DNA of 64,000 bases from UBA11986 sp031402435. Lineage in GTDB: Bacteria; Bacteroidota; Ignavibacteria; UBA10030; UBA6906. Below the pieces are notes generated by a model. It made no database searches. It was not told the DNA's origin and was given only the letters and a program-made list of their open reading frames with translations. The stretch spans positions 1 through 64,000 of the forward strand of contig JANNSJ010000011.1 of the NCBI GenBank assembly GCA_031402435.1, given 5' to 3'. Position numbers and translations under genes: made by a program. Positions 34,496 through 43,785 of this stretch are shown here, one piece after another (the first letter of the stretch is position 1; every line of letters begins with the position of its first letter).

Positions 34496-36289
34496 TTATT
34501 GCTCTTTGTATAAGGTGATTCCCCAATGCGTCCGGTCTTCCGGCGGGTCATCGTTCCAATCATTGAACGAGTGAGAGTCGTCGGATTCAAAATGCAATTC
34601 GTACTCACCCTTGTCCAACACTATGGTTGAATTCACCAACCGGTTCTTCTTTGCACCACCGGCGCCCGAAGTCATGTTATACGTCATCTCCCACACGGTA
34701 TTACCGCTCCCGGTGTTTTCGATCCAGCCATAATCGTACATCCTCCGGTCAGCCCCTTCACCCAACGCGTAGACGCGAACATGCGTCTGTCGATCCAACG
34801 TGAATCGCTTGCTCAGGTTCTTGTGATCAGATACCCGGGTGAGTTGAGCAAGAACATCCGTCTCCTTGTCTTCGTCAAACACTGATACGTCGCCTGCGTT
34901 GAACCGTTCTCCGGCACCCATAAGCGTGAGGCCGTAATCTTCCGGGTCAAACGGCGGATCGGCATTCCAATCATCGAACGAGTGCGAGCCATCGGTAACA
35001 TAATAGGCGATGTAGCTCCCCTTTGGCAGCGAGATGATCTCATCCACAAGACGGTTCTTCTGATCGCCGCCGCCATGTTCTGTCCGGTTTCGATTCATGT
35101 CCCAGACACGCTCGCGCGTCTTTGCATCGGCAATCCACCCGTAGTCGGCTGCATCGCCGTTGCCGGTAGACTCGCCGAATGCATATACGCGTATCTTCGA
35201 ATCAACCTTGAGAGTGAACCCCGCACTCTTGTAGTCGTTATCTCCGGAATGGGTCAGCGTAACAAATGCGTTCTTGACAACGGACGGAGCATCCTTGACA
35301 GAAATGGCGCCACGATCCGATTCATTGGAAGCCAACACGCTGATGCCATGGTTATACACATCAAAGGGCGGTGCGGAGTTCCAGTCATCGTTGGAATGCG
35401 AAGCATCCGTGATGAACACAAGCTCATACGATCCGGGTGCGAGCTTGATTTCGCCATCGTACTTCCTGTTCTTGATCGACCCTCCGGCTTTCTCCGTATT
35501 CGATGTCCGCATTTCCCAGACACGCTCACGAGAATCGGATCGCGCAATCCAGCCATAATCATACATACCATCCCTGCGTCTGCCCTCACCTATGGCATAA
35601 ATTCTGACGGGAACTTCGCGTGTAACAGTAAGCGATTTCCTGATCCACGCATTATCTCCAACACGCTGAACTTCAAAGACCTGGTTACGAAACGCCATGG
35701 GCGCATCGAATTTTTGTATCGCGGAAGCATCAGATGATTCAACTGCAAGCGCAATACCGTAGTCCTTTGCATTCTCCATAAACTCCTCATACGCATCATC
35801 GTTACCGTTGAAGGATACCGTATGGCCACGTTGGTTGCGATGGTTGTGATCCGCACGTCTGTCAATGTTGATGGAATAATGAGACCTCCCGTGGCTCAGG
35901 GCAAAGCCATGCGCCGAGAAGTACACCTCGTATGATCCACGCTTAAGAGTGATGTCATCGTCAACCGACCTGCGGTATTCGCGGCCACGGGTATTCTTCA
36001 TCGACATTTCCCACACGGGCTTCCGCGTGCTTGCGTCGATAATCCAGGCCGTCGCGAACATTGTCTCACGTTCATCGTCATTGCCATTAAAATAATCGAG
36101 CCACAATGAGCGATCCTCGCCACCGCCTAATGCCTTTATCTGAACTTTCACATCCTTGCTCAACGTGAGACCGGTTGATTGAACTTCCTGCTTTCGGAAG
36201 TCCCGCAGATCCACAACCGTTTGTTGTGCAACGGCCTGTCCGAAAGCCAGAGATACGGCTGCCAAAGCAATCACGATACTCGCGCACAC
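34496..36289 (-). CDS. Exported four-repeat protein of unknown family
   Basis: 597 residues from a GTG at 36289 (GGGAG about 9 bases upstream). Signal peptide MCASIVIALAAVSLAFGQAVA. The rest is four copies of an approximately 110-130 residue unit, at about residues 25-165 (most divergent), 205-330, 345-460 and 480-597. Each has YA-x-GE near its start, then DYGWI, R-x-x-VWEM, GG-x-x-KNR, L-x-x-G-x-Y and finally the very regular DASHSxDDWNxxPPFD type ending. The acidic DWN..PP motif and repeated aspartates suggest calcium- or ligand-binding surface modules. No NYPNPFNP sorting domain, so it may stay periplasmic or be exported otherwise. I do not recognise a named family. Confidence 0.85.
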   Translation of the reverse strand: MCASIVIALAAVSLAFGQAVAQQTVVDLRDFRKQEVQSTGLTLSKDVKVQIKALGGGEDRSLWLDYFNGNDDERETMFATAWIIDASTRKPVWEMSMKNTRGREYRRSVDDDITLKRGSYEVYFSAHGFALSHGRSHYSINIDRRADHNHRNQRGHTVSFNGNDDAYEEFMENAKDYGIALAVESSDASAIQKFDAPMAFRNQVFEVQRVGDNAWIRKSLTVTREVPVRIYAIGEGRRRDGMYDYGWIARSDSRERVWEMRTSNTEKAGGSIKNRKYDGEIKLAPGSYELVFITDASHSNDDWNSAPPFDVYNHGISVLASNESDRGAISVKDAPSVVKNAFVTLTHSGDNDYKSAGFTLKVDSKIRVYAFGESTGNGDAADYGWIADAKTRERVWDMNRNRTEHGGGDQKNRLVDEIISLPKGSYIAYYVTDGSHSFDDWNADPPFDPEDYGLTLMGAGERFNAGDVSVFDEDKETDVLAQLTRVSDHKNLSKRFTLDRQTHVRVYALGEGADRRMYDYGWIENTGSGNTVWEMTYNMTSGAGGAKKNRLVNSTIVLDKGEYELHFESDDSHSFNDWNDDPPEDRTHWGITLYKEQ

Positions 36290-36514
36290 GATAGGGTCTC
36301 CCTGGTTTGTACTGAATAGTTCGGGGATATGCTGTTGACAAATACGGAGGTGTTGGAACGGAGTTGCAGAAAATGGAAGAATTGGGACGAACCGTCCGGC
36401 GGACAGGCAATGCCTACATCAAGACGGCTTCCTTTTTCTTTTGCTATGGATCCAAGGAGTATATCACCGCATCAATAGGAATTTATCGTTTATGTACTCT
36501 TCTATTGGGAGGCT

Positions 36515-37242
36515 TCATTTCCAAGTCGAGAGATCCCACTGTGATGGGTGTTTGTCAATCACAATCTTTGTGGCGTAAGCATTTTTTTCCAACTCTTGCA
36601 GGCACTTAATGGCAATATCCCAATTCCGTTTCGCGTCCGTGTGACGCGAAGACAATTGCGTCATCCGGTCCCCAACCTTCCCGGCCTCGTCGTACTTCAT
36701 TTGGGTTGTCAGCTCCGTCATCTTTTTCACCAACGCCTGTTCCTCTTTCAATGCTTCCTTCTCCGGAGCCTCAACGCACTTCTCATAAATCACTTCATCC
36801 ATGTGCTTCTCTTTTGTCAACGGAAAGTGTTCCCACTGAGCATGCTCGTAGCGCGCGATTCGTTTGTTTCAACTCGGCATCTTCGATGTGTTTTGTAACG
36901 CTTGAGAGATCTTCAGCATCCGGGTTATTGAATCGCATCAAGTATGCACTTTTGAGTTTGTCGAGCGCTTTTGTTACCGAATAACTGGAGTTGGTCTTGC
37001 CGGAAGTAGCTGTTCTGCGATCTATCCTCGAATGCCCCGAGGCTTTTCGTGTAATGCGCCATGACCTTCTCGATCGGATCCTTTGTGTAAAATGTTCGCG
37101 AGTTCAATTCAACAGGAGGTTCGGGTATTGAACCGGGATACGGTGCGGCAACCAAACCGTCTTTCCCCTGCGAATAGCACAATGAGAATTGAAGATAGAG
37201 AACGAATGACAGGAGAAGAAGGGCTTTTATTTTTTTCATCAT
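36515..37242 (-). pseudogene. Frameshifted gene for an exported, coiled-coil-like protein
   Basis: Three overlapping frames, all on the minus strand, together read as one protein of about 240 residues. Frame 1 (37242 to about 36984) gives the signal peptide MKKIKALLLLSFVLYLQFSLCYS and TKDPIEKVMAHYTKSLGAFED. Frame 2 (about 36983-36868) gives SVTKALDKLKSAYLMRFNN then PDAEDLSSVTKHIEDAELKQ. Frame 3 (about 36865-36515) gives RYEHAQWEHFPLTKEKHMDE and a helical, lysine/glutamate-rich end that finishes SQWDLSTWK. Each switch equals one extra base. The gene is disabled, or the sequence has two single-base errors. Both breaks are outside long homopolymers. Function unknown. Confidence 0.65.
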
Positions 37243-37263
37243 GTTTATCCTATTTGGTTCGCT

Positions 37264-39282
37264 TTACCAACCACCGCTTGGATTCGGCGGGTAGACCGGT
37301 TGAATCGTAGCCCACACAGTGGATCCGCTGTTGTCGCCGCTCGACCATTGAATAGTCCTTCCCGGAATAGCATAGCCGCCGGTCATTTGGAATGTGATCT
37401 GTGAGAGTTCAGCCGGTGGCGTGAACATCTCCTGGGTAGTGCCACTCCCTCCAAGATACCGCGTAAACTCTCCTCGGAACCCGAGGCCTAACGTGCTCGT
37501 TCTCCCCGTGGAGTCAAGCTGTCCTGTGATACCGAAAAAAGTTCCTGTTGTAAACTCCCTGGAAAGAAGCGGGGTAATGGCATTCGACCAGCGCTCGACG
37601 ATGATGTTCGTGTCGAGAGTGCTACGGTACTGACCGCTTGACTCAAATGTACAGGAGGAATTTGACATGGCATAGATGAATCGCTGGAGCCAGAAGTTTG
37701 TCGGCTTGTGCGGCAATACACGCCAGTTATGAATGTCCGCCCAGAAGTTGAAGTTGAGGGTAATGCGATGCTGCAGCATGCCGACGACATCCGGACCGTT
37801 CTGGATTCCACGGTAGGTAACGATAAACTGTGCACGCCATTCTGTAAGTTGGATGGTGTTACTCTTGATCCCGCGGACCCTGACAACGACATTTCCTCCG
37901 GATTGTGGTGCAGGGCATTGGATGCGGTTCGGCGCCCAGCTGGTTATTGACAGTGGCGTGTTTCCCAGCGTAATGGTGCCTGCTGCACCAGGATTGTCTC
38001 CAAACGAACCATCAATGAACACAAGGGTATCGCCGGGAATAAATGGAGGGATAGCCCATTGGATGGTCGGTGCAAGCAACGTTGGTTCACCGCCATACCC
38101 AAAGAACGGTGTCGCGACAAGATTCGTAACCCCTCTGTTACTGGAATGTACATCGAACTGCCTCAGTAACATATCCTCCAAAACATAGGTAATCTCAAAT
38201 GGGCGTTGAGGAGGATTTTCATACGGTTCCTGTTGATTGGCACCAAGTAGTCTGTCGAAGAAGAATCGCGCCGCCTTGAAACCTTCTTGGCCGTCAATGT
38301 TGTTGGTCCACCCCACATACACTCCCGCGTTTTTTGCAACGCACGCAGCTTTGAAGGCCGCGCTTGTTGTCGCGTTGCTCTGACAGGCATTGAAAAACAC
38401 GAGACTGTTCGTTCCGAAGGACATGTACTGCCGAACAAAGTCGGCTGTGATCGCATAATGTATTTCCCTGTTGTCGCCGAAGAAGTTGTTGTTGTGCAAC
38501 GCCCTGTACCAGCACAATCGCGCAGGGTTGCTCGAAAGGTCAGCATTGAATCGTGCTTCATTTGCCGCCGTGACCTCATCGCTCGTCCATATTCCGTACG
38601 CGGTTATAGTGTCTCCGTTTGGCTGGGTGTTTCTCGTCTTCCCCCAGCTACCGTGCGAGCTAAAATAGAAAACACCGTCCCCTTGAACGAGCTTCAGACC
38701 ATCAACGGAAGCAGTACCAACCGGAGGAGGGCCATACCCGACCGCATCGAACCAGGTACGCAGTGTGTTGACAGTGCCTTCTCCTCCAGACCCATCATTC
38801 GGTTCAAACGCAGGACCCAGTGCATTGAGGAGTCGGACACGTTGATTGGACGGGAGTTTGGCCAATGGCCCACGCGGAGACTTCAGGCGACGGGGCGCTT
38901 CCCTCCTCGCACTTAAACTATCTGGAGCACCTGTCCCATCAGACACAATAAAGAGTCTTCCGTCCTTGAATCGTGCCCAGATACTCCGTGAATCAGAAGT
39001 ATCGGAGGCTTCGTATGTTTCCGGATGCGACCGGAAATATTGCAGGATCATGGTATAGACGGCCGGATTGTTGTAATCAAGACTATCTGCAAAAGCATTG
39101 AAGTCGCCAAGTGCAACAAGCCTCAATGAATCGGTAACCGTACCGCCGCCCCCTCCTCCACCATTTCCCGGGTCCACGATACCCGGTTCATCTTCTTTAC
39201 ATCCACCACTCAACACAATCGCGAGAGCGACGATGCAACCCAACGCAGTTGATACTTTGAAAAGTGAACGCGGAATTTTCAT
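37264..39282 (-). CDS. Caspase-fold (clan CD) cysteine-protease-like lipoprotein with IPT/TIG domain
   Basis: 672 residues from the ATG at 39282, with GAGG upstream (frame opens at 39333). The N-terminus ends in a lipobox LSGGC with Lys-Glu-Asp after the cysteine, so a membrane lipoprotein. A glycine run (GNGGGGGGGTV) links to a region of about 60-400 with a clan CD dyad: His210 in YFSSHGSWG and Cys300 in VFFNACQSN, the H-G and A-C patterns of gingipain, CHAT and caspase relatives. An IPT/TIG Ig-like domain (about 425-505: PPFIPGDTLVFIDGSF, VVVRVRGIKSN) and a beta-rich C-terminus follow. It could be a protease or a degenerate relative; activity is unproven. It sits between the sensor-kinase pair and the frameshifted gene. 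Confidence 0.8.
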   Translation of the reverse strand: MKIPRSLFKVSTALGCIVALAIVLSGGCKEDEPGIVDPGNGGGGGGGTVTDSLRLVALGDFNAFADSLDYNNPAVYTMILQYFRSHPETYEASDTSDSRSIWARFKDGRLFIVSDGTGAPDSLSARREAPRRLKSPRGPLAKLPSNQRVRLLNALGPAFEPNDGSGGEGTVNTLRTWFDAVGYGPPPVGTASVDGLKLVQGDGVFYFSSHGSWGKTRNTQPNGDTITAYGIWTSDEVTAANEARFNADLSSNPARLCWYRALHNNNFFGDNREIHYAITADFVRQYMSFGTNSLVFFNACQSNATTSAAFKAACVAKNAGVYVGWTNNIDGQEGFKAARFFFDRLLGANQQEPYENPPQRPFEITYVLEDMLLRQFDVHSSNRGVTNLVATPFFGYGGEPTLLAPTIQWAIPPFIPGDTLVFIDGSFGDNPGAAGTITLGNTPLSITSWAPNRIQCPAPQSGGNVVVRVRGIKSNTIQLTEWRAQFIVTYRGIQNGPDVVGMLQHRITLNFNFWADIHNWRVLPHKPTNFWLQRFIYAMSNSSCTFESSGQYRSTLDTNIIVERWSNAITPLLSREFTTGTFFGITGQLDSTGRTSTLGLGFRGEFTRYLGGSGTTQEMFTPPAELSQITFQMTGGYAIPGRTIQWSSGDNSGSTVWATIQPVYPPNPSGGW

Positions 39283-39475
39283 ATTTACCTCAGATAGGAA
39301 TGATGCAAGAACAGACTGATCGTAAGAAACCAATCATCCACAGGGATTATGGTCAGTCTCAGAAAACCAAATAACGTGGAGACAATCAATTACCTGAATA
39401 GGTAGTTTTAATATCCTTCAAATGGGAAGAGATTGAGAGGGCGAGAATGAGAACGCTCGTCACTCTTTGCGGACA

Positions 39476-40156
39476 CTATACAAGCCGCTCCTTAAAAGCT
39501 TTTGCAACTGCACCACTGCGGGATTGAACATGAAGCTTGCTGTAGATATTCCGGAGGTGCATGTTGATGGTGTGAGGACTGACGGACAAACGGTCGGCAA
39601 TCTCTTTCTGGATAAGATCTTCTGTGAGAAGGTTGAGAATCTCTTTCTCCCGGCGGGAGAGGCCATAGTCCCCTTTGGGAAGAGAGATGGACGTAAACAT
39701 CTCCAACACTTTCCTTGCAATATGAGGATTGATGGGAGCTCCTCCGGCGAGGATGGATTTCAGCGAGTCGACAATTGCTTCGAGTGATGAACTCTTGTGC
39801 AGGTACCCTGTCGCACCCGCGGCAATGGCTTCAAAAACGTTTTCATTGTCTTCAAACACTGTTAATGCCACAACCTGGGTTGACGGGGCCATGGCCTTGA
39901 TTCGCCTGATCGCTTCGATGCCATTCATACCCGGCAGGCCGATGTCCATCAGAATGATCTCGGGCGGTGAGAACTCTTCAAGCTCTACAAGTGCCGGCTC
40001 GGCAGCCCCGAAATTCCGTTCTGCGATAAACGCATCGGAGAGATTAAGCAGTGAGACCAGTTGCCGCCTGAAGGCAACGTTGTCCTCGACGATCCACATG
40101 GTATGCTTCTCTGTGCCTGTATGTTTTGCTGCTTGAGACATATCGGTTATCAACAA
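39476..40156 (-). CDS. LuxR/NarL-family response regulator
   Basis: 226 residues. N-terminal receiver domain: WIVEDNVAFRRQLVSLL, phospho-acceptor Asp in EIILMDIGLPGMNGIEAIRRI, and the conserved Lys near HKSSS. C-terminal LuxR-type helix-turn-helix: LSRREKEILNLLTEDLIQKE then IADRLSVSPHTINMHLRN. It would bind DNA when phosphorylated. Partner of the propeller-type sensor kinase directly upstream (stop 40192, 35 bases away). The ATG at 40156 is preceded by a plausible start region without a strong ribosome site. Confidence 0.92.
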   Translation of the reverse strand: MLITDMSQAAKHTGTEKHTMWIVEDNVAFRRQLVSLLNLSDAFIAERNFGAAEPALVELEEFSPPEIILMDIGLPGMNGIEAIRRIKAMAPSTQVVALTVFEDNENVFEAIAAGATGYLHKSSSLEAIVDSLKSILAGGAPINPHIARKVLEMFTSISLPKGDYGLSRREKEILNLLTEDLIQKEIADRLSVSPHTINMHLRNIYSKLHVQSRSGAVAKAFKERLV

Positions 40157-40191
40157 CGTAGGTGATCCGTTCGTGTGATGCTATTACCTGT

Positions 40192-43100
40192 TCACGCTAT
40201 TCTCGCTTCCAATTCAAGGGTGCATCCTGTTCCCGGAGTGCTCAAGATTCGTAGCGTAGCCCCAATGTGTCGGGCTCGACTGTGCATGTTGACAAGACCA
40301 TTCCCCTGGGATTCCTTTCCGGGGTCAAAACCGAGCCCATCGTCCCGGAGTGTAAGTGTCAATGTGTTATCATGAACACTGATAGTGATGATCACAGAAC
40401 CCGCTTGCGCGTGCCTAACAATATTGTTAAGGGCCTCCTTGTAGATGAGGAACATATTCCGTTTGAAATCCAGACTCACTTTTTCCGGAAGTTCACGCTC
40501 GGGTGCTGAAAAGCTGTAGTCAATCGTCTTGAACAACCGCGCCGCCTCATGTTTCATGCGCGCAACAAACTCCTTGAGAGTATCATTCCTCGGGTTGAGC
40601 ATCCAGACGATATCACGCATCAGCTCCTGTGTCTTCAATGCAATCCCGCCGATGTCATCTACCTGATCGAGCACCTCCGGAGAAGCTTGCCGCTGTTGGC
40701 GAATCACCTGACTCGCGATAACGATGGCGCTCAGGTTGGTGCCGATATCGTCGTGCAAGTCCCGGCCAATCCGTTGGCGCAGACGTTCCACTTTCAACAC
40801 TTGATTCAGCCGGTAGCGATAGAGGCCATACAGTCCCGCTGCAACGGTAACGACGATGAATCCCTGGAACCACCACGTCATCCAATATGGCGGTGCGATA
40901 ATAATGGCAAGGGTTGTTCCCGTTTCGTTCCAGACCCCGTCATTGTTGGAGCCCCGAACCCGAAAGACATATCGTCCGGGATTGAGATGCGTGTACGAAG
41001 CATATCGGCGCGTGCCTGATTTTACCCAATCCTTGTCAAAACCTTCAAGCATGTACGCGTACTGATTGCGTTCGGGAAATGTATAATCAAGCGCTACGAA
41101 CTCAAAAGAGAAGAAGTCGGCTTCATAGGTAAGGTTGATTGTGCGATCCTCTCCCTCGCCCGGAATCGGAAAGGGTTTGTCGAACACGCGAACACTTGTA
41201 ATAACGACCGGTGGAATGTTCATGTTTTCCGAAATACTATCCGGATGAAACACGTTGAAGCCATTCGTTCCACCAAAATAGAGCTTGCCATCTTTTCCTT
41301 TGTGGCTGGATCCGGACCAGAAGAAATTGCTCTGGAGTCCATCCTCGACTGTGTATGTTCTGAACGATTCAGTGTTCGGATCAAACCGGGCAAGGCCTTT
41401 CTCGGTCGCAATCCAGATTCTTCCGCGGGCATCTGATTGCATCGCTTTAACATAATTGCTGGGCAGACCATCGATCTCCATATACCAGGAATAGCTATCC
41501 GACTGTCGATCAAATCGCGCAAAGCCGCTTCCCCACGTACCAAGGTACAGTGTGTCGCTTACCTCACAGAAAGTGCGGATAGAAGGATTCAAAAGCGCTG
41601 TCTGCCGCGGGTCCGCATATATTCTGACTGCGCCCTGCGTTACCGGATCAACGCGAACGATGTACGGAAGATAGAATGTCCCCAACCAAAGAAAACCCGG
41701 CCGGTCCTGATACATCGCCCACACTCCAGGGGCAATTTGATGTGAATCGGCTTTGAGCACCCACGGGACAAACTTGTGAAGGGCAGAATCAAGGATGAAT
41801 GCCCCCTTCGAATCGGTGCCTGCGAGCAAACGACCCTCCCTCGTCTCGTATATCACCTTAATTGCACCGCCAGCCATACGTGCACTGACCCCGAGCAAAG
41901 GGTAGGGAACAAATCCATCCACGTCCGGCTCATAACGTCTGGCCACGCCATCGGCACCGCCAATCCAGATTTCGCCATTTCGGCGCTGGTACAAAGCAAG
42001 GACTCCATTATTCCCCAGGCTGCGTTGCACCCGCGGATCGTGCCTGTACTGACGAAGGGAGCCCTCCCCTTTTTCCCTGCGAAACAATCCGTCTTCAGTT
42101 CCAATCCACAGGCCTCCATTTTTTGCCTCAAGCAGAGAGAAGACGTTCCGGGCATGCAGCCCCCCCTTTTTGTCCGGCTCATACGCAACATGAGCGAACC
42201 TTTGCTGATGAGAATCGAAACGATTGACCCCGCCTCGGTACGTGCCCACCCACAGGGCCCCCCTCCGGTCAACACAAATGGAATACACGCGGTCTCCGCT
42301 CAGTCCGTCTGCACTCCCCTCATCTTTGTAGTGCATGAGGTTCCCGGACACATGATCGAGCTTGTCCAATCCTGAAAACGTCCCGATCCACATCTGTTGC
42401 CGATGATCTTCAGCAAAGGTGAGTACTCGTTGGTCCGAGAGAGTCTTCCGGTCATCAACGCCCGGTCCGTACTGCTCCACCGTTTGAAAGTCAACATTGA
42501 TTCGTAACAAGCCGGCGGGGAAAGCGCTGACAAAAATATCTCCCCAGGATGATTGGCACAAAGCGCTGATTTTGTGACCTGTTATCAATGCCCGTTCATG
42601 AATGAGCGTGTCCCGCAGTATGGAAAAAACGTTGAGACCTGCCGAGGAACCGACGAGCAAACGTTTTTTATTATAGAGCATTACATTCGCGGGAACCCAT
42701 GGTTCCACGCCGGTGAAGATGCGTACCGGTGCATTATCCGTTCCATATTTGAACAAGCCGTTACTGGTTGAGATCAACACGTTGGAATCCTCCCACTCAC
42801 ACATCGTCGCGTCTCCCCTTGCAAGATTGAGCCGGCGGAAGGTCCTTGTCCCTGGTTCCTTAACAGCCAAGTCACCGGTGCTGCTTATCCACAACCTCCC
42901 CTTTGAATCCACCATCAGGGTTCTGATCACCCTGGCGGGAAGGGAAGTCGTGTCACGAGGATCGGGCTTGAACACTGTGACGCCATAGCCATCATACATG
43001 TTCAAGCCATCCTCGGTGCCGAACCACATGAAGCCGAGCGAGTCTTGAGCTATACTGGTGACGATGTCCTGAGAGAGGCCGTTCTCAACGCCGATGTGTT

Positions 43101-43212
43101 GGAACTTCACTTGCTGGGCTGTGAGTGTTGATGCGAGCAGAGCGGGCACAAGATACAGTGCGAGATTCGCTGCTTGGAGAATCCGGTTCTTCATGGCTGG
43201 AAGGGTTTGCAT
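40192..43212 (-). CDS. Propeller-type membrane sensor histidine kinase
   Basis: 1006 residues from the ATG at 43212 (a TTG at 43221 and an ATG at 43194 are alternatives; the signal MKNRILQAANLALYLVPALL follows). The large periplasmic part holds about 13 'two-component regulator propeller' repeats (for example QDIVTSIAQDSLGFMWFGTE, with the D-x-x-GRLWIS pattern), making two beta-propellers. A Y_Y_Y domain follows near residue 690-780 (NQYAYMLEGFDKDWVKSG), a single membrane helix (WWFQGFIVVTVAAGLYGLY), a HisKA_3 dimerisation helix with the phospho-His in GRDLHDDIGTN, and an HATPase domain ending NGLVNMHSRARHIGATL. The one-membrane-pass layout with external propellers senses polysaccharide-type ligands in known relatives. 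The ligand is unknown here. It is co-transcribed with the regulator at 39476. Confidence 0.93.
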   Translation of the reverse strand: MQTLPAMKNRILQAANLALYLVPALLASTLTAQQVKFQHIGVENGLSQDIVTSIAQDSLGFMWFGTEDGLNMYDGYGVTVFKPDPRDTTSLPARVIRTLMVDSKGRLWISSTGDLAVKEPGTRTFRRLNLARGDATMCEWEDSNVLISTSNGLFKYGTDNAPVRIFTGVEPWVPANVMLYNKKRLLVGSSAGLNVFSILRDTLIHERALITGHKISALCQSSWGDIFVSAFPAGLLRINVDFQTVEQYGPGVDDRKTLSDQRVLTFAEDHRQQMWIGTFSGLDKLDHVSGNLMHYKDEGSADGLSGDRVYSICVDRRGALWVGTYRGGVNRFDSHQQRFAHVAYEPDKKGGLHARNVFSLLEAKNGGLWIGTEDGLFRREKGEGSLRQYRHDPRVQRSLGNNGVLALYQRRNGEIWIGGADGVARRYEPDVDGFVPYPLLGVSARMAGGAIKVIYETREGRLLAGTDSKGAFILDSALHKFVPWVLKADSHQIAPGVWAMYQDRPGFLWLGTFYLPYIVRVDPVTQGAVRIYADPRQTALLNPSIRTFCEVSDTLYLGTWGSGFARFDRQSDSYSWYMEIDGLPSNYVKAMQSDARGRIWIATEKGLARFDPNTESFRTYTVEDGLQSNFFWSGSSHKGKDGKLYFGGTNGFNVFHPDSISENMNIPPVVITSVRVFDKPFPIPGEGEDRTINLTYEADFFSFEFVALDYTFPERNQYAYMLEGFDKDWVKSGTRRYASYTHLNPGRYVFRVRGSNNDGVWNETGTTLAIIIAPPYWMTWWFQGFIVVTVAAGLYGLYRYRLNQVLKVERLRQRIGRDLHDDIGTNLSAIVIASQVIRQQRQASPEVLDQVDDIGGIALKTQELMRDIVWMLNPRNDTLKEFVARMKHEAARLFKTIDYSFSAPERELPEKVSLDFKRNMFLIYKEALNNIVRHAQAGSVIITISVHDNTLTLTLRDDGLGFDPGKESQGNGLVNMHSRARHIGATLRILSTPGTGCTLELEARIA

Positions 43213-43369
43213 AGCCGCCAATCTATTAGATCAATTGTTTACATACAAGTGGAGATTGTCCTATAGAAATCGAGGTGAGGAAGGAACCCTGATGCAGTTG
43301 TACAACTACGCGTGGTTTGCAGGTTTGGGATGGCGTTCGGGATAATATGGAAAATGGGGGCGCAGCGGA

Positions 43370-43404
43370 ATAAGAATGGTGGCAGACAGAGACACTGCCA
43401 CCAT
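43370..43404 (-). terminator. Probable terminator of the sigma-factor operon
   Basis: Perfect 10-bp stem ATGGTGGCAG (43376-43385) / CTGCCACCAT (43395-43404), 9-base loop; TCTTATTC follows on the minus strand, a weak T-tract. It lies 22 bases after the stop at 43426. Confidence 0.5.
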
Positions 43405-43425
43405 CCCTTGAAAAAGACGATCTCT

Positions 43426-43776
43426 TCAGACCTTCTTCTCTTCACCCTCACCAGGGAACGACCCGCATCGCCGTCGCCATTCCTCTTTGAACTTCTCGCG
43501 CTCTTCGGGCGTCATGGCCGCGAGTTTCTCCTCGAAGCGATGTCTCCATCGATTATGACCCCAGCCATTGCCGTGTCCCCATCTTCCCCACCCTCTGAAC
43601 AGGATGTGTGAGAGCACCAGCAATCCCACCGACTGCCAGAACGTAAGCACCGGACCCTTGAACAACTCGGGGATGAGTGCATTCCACAATCCCATCACCA
43701 CAAATCCAATCACCAACGATCCAACGATCAACAAGCAAATCATCTTTAATGCTTTGAACGCCCATCGACCTCTCAT
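43426..43776 (-). CDS. Small two-helix membrane protein next to an ECF sigma factor
   Basis: 116 residues. Two predicted membrane helices (about 10-33, MICLLIVGSLVIGFVVMGLW, and about 42-60, VLTFWQSVGLLVLSHILF). A glycine/histidine/tryptophan-rich stretch follows (GWGRWGHGNGWGHNRW), then a helical charged tail (MTPEEREKFKEEWRRRCG). It starts 9 bases after the sigma-factor stop, so it is very likely co-transcribed. By position it may act on the sigma factor, but it lacks a zinc-binding anti-sigma motif. The histidine-rich loop could bind metal. No named family assigned. Confidence 0.75.
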   Translation of the reverse strand: MRGRWAFKALKMICLLIVGSLVIGFVVMGLWNALIPELFKGPVLTFWQSVGLLVLSHILFRGWGRWGHGNGWGHNRWRHRFEEKLAAMTPEEREKFKEEWRRRCGSFPGEGEEKKV

Positions 43777-43785
43777 AACATCCTC

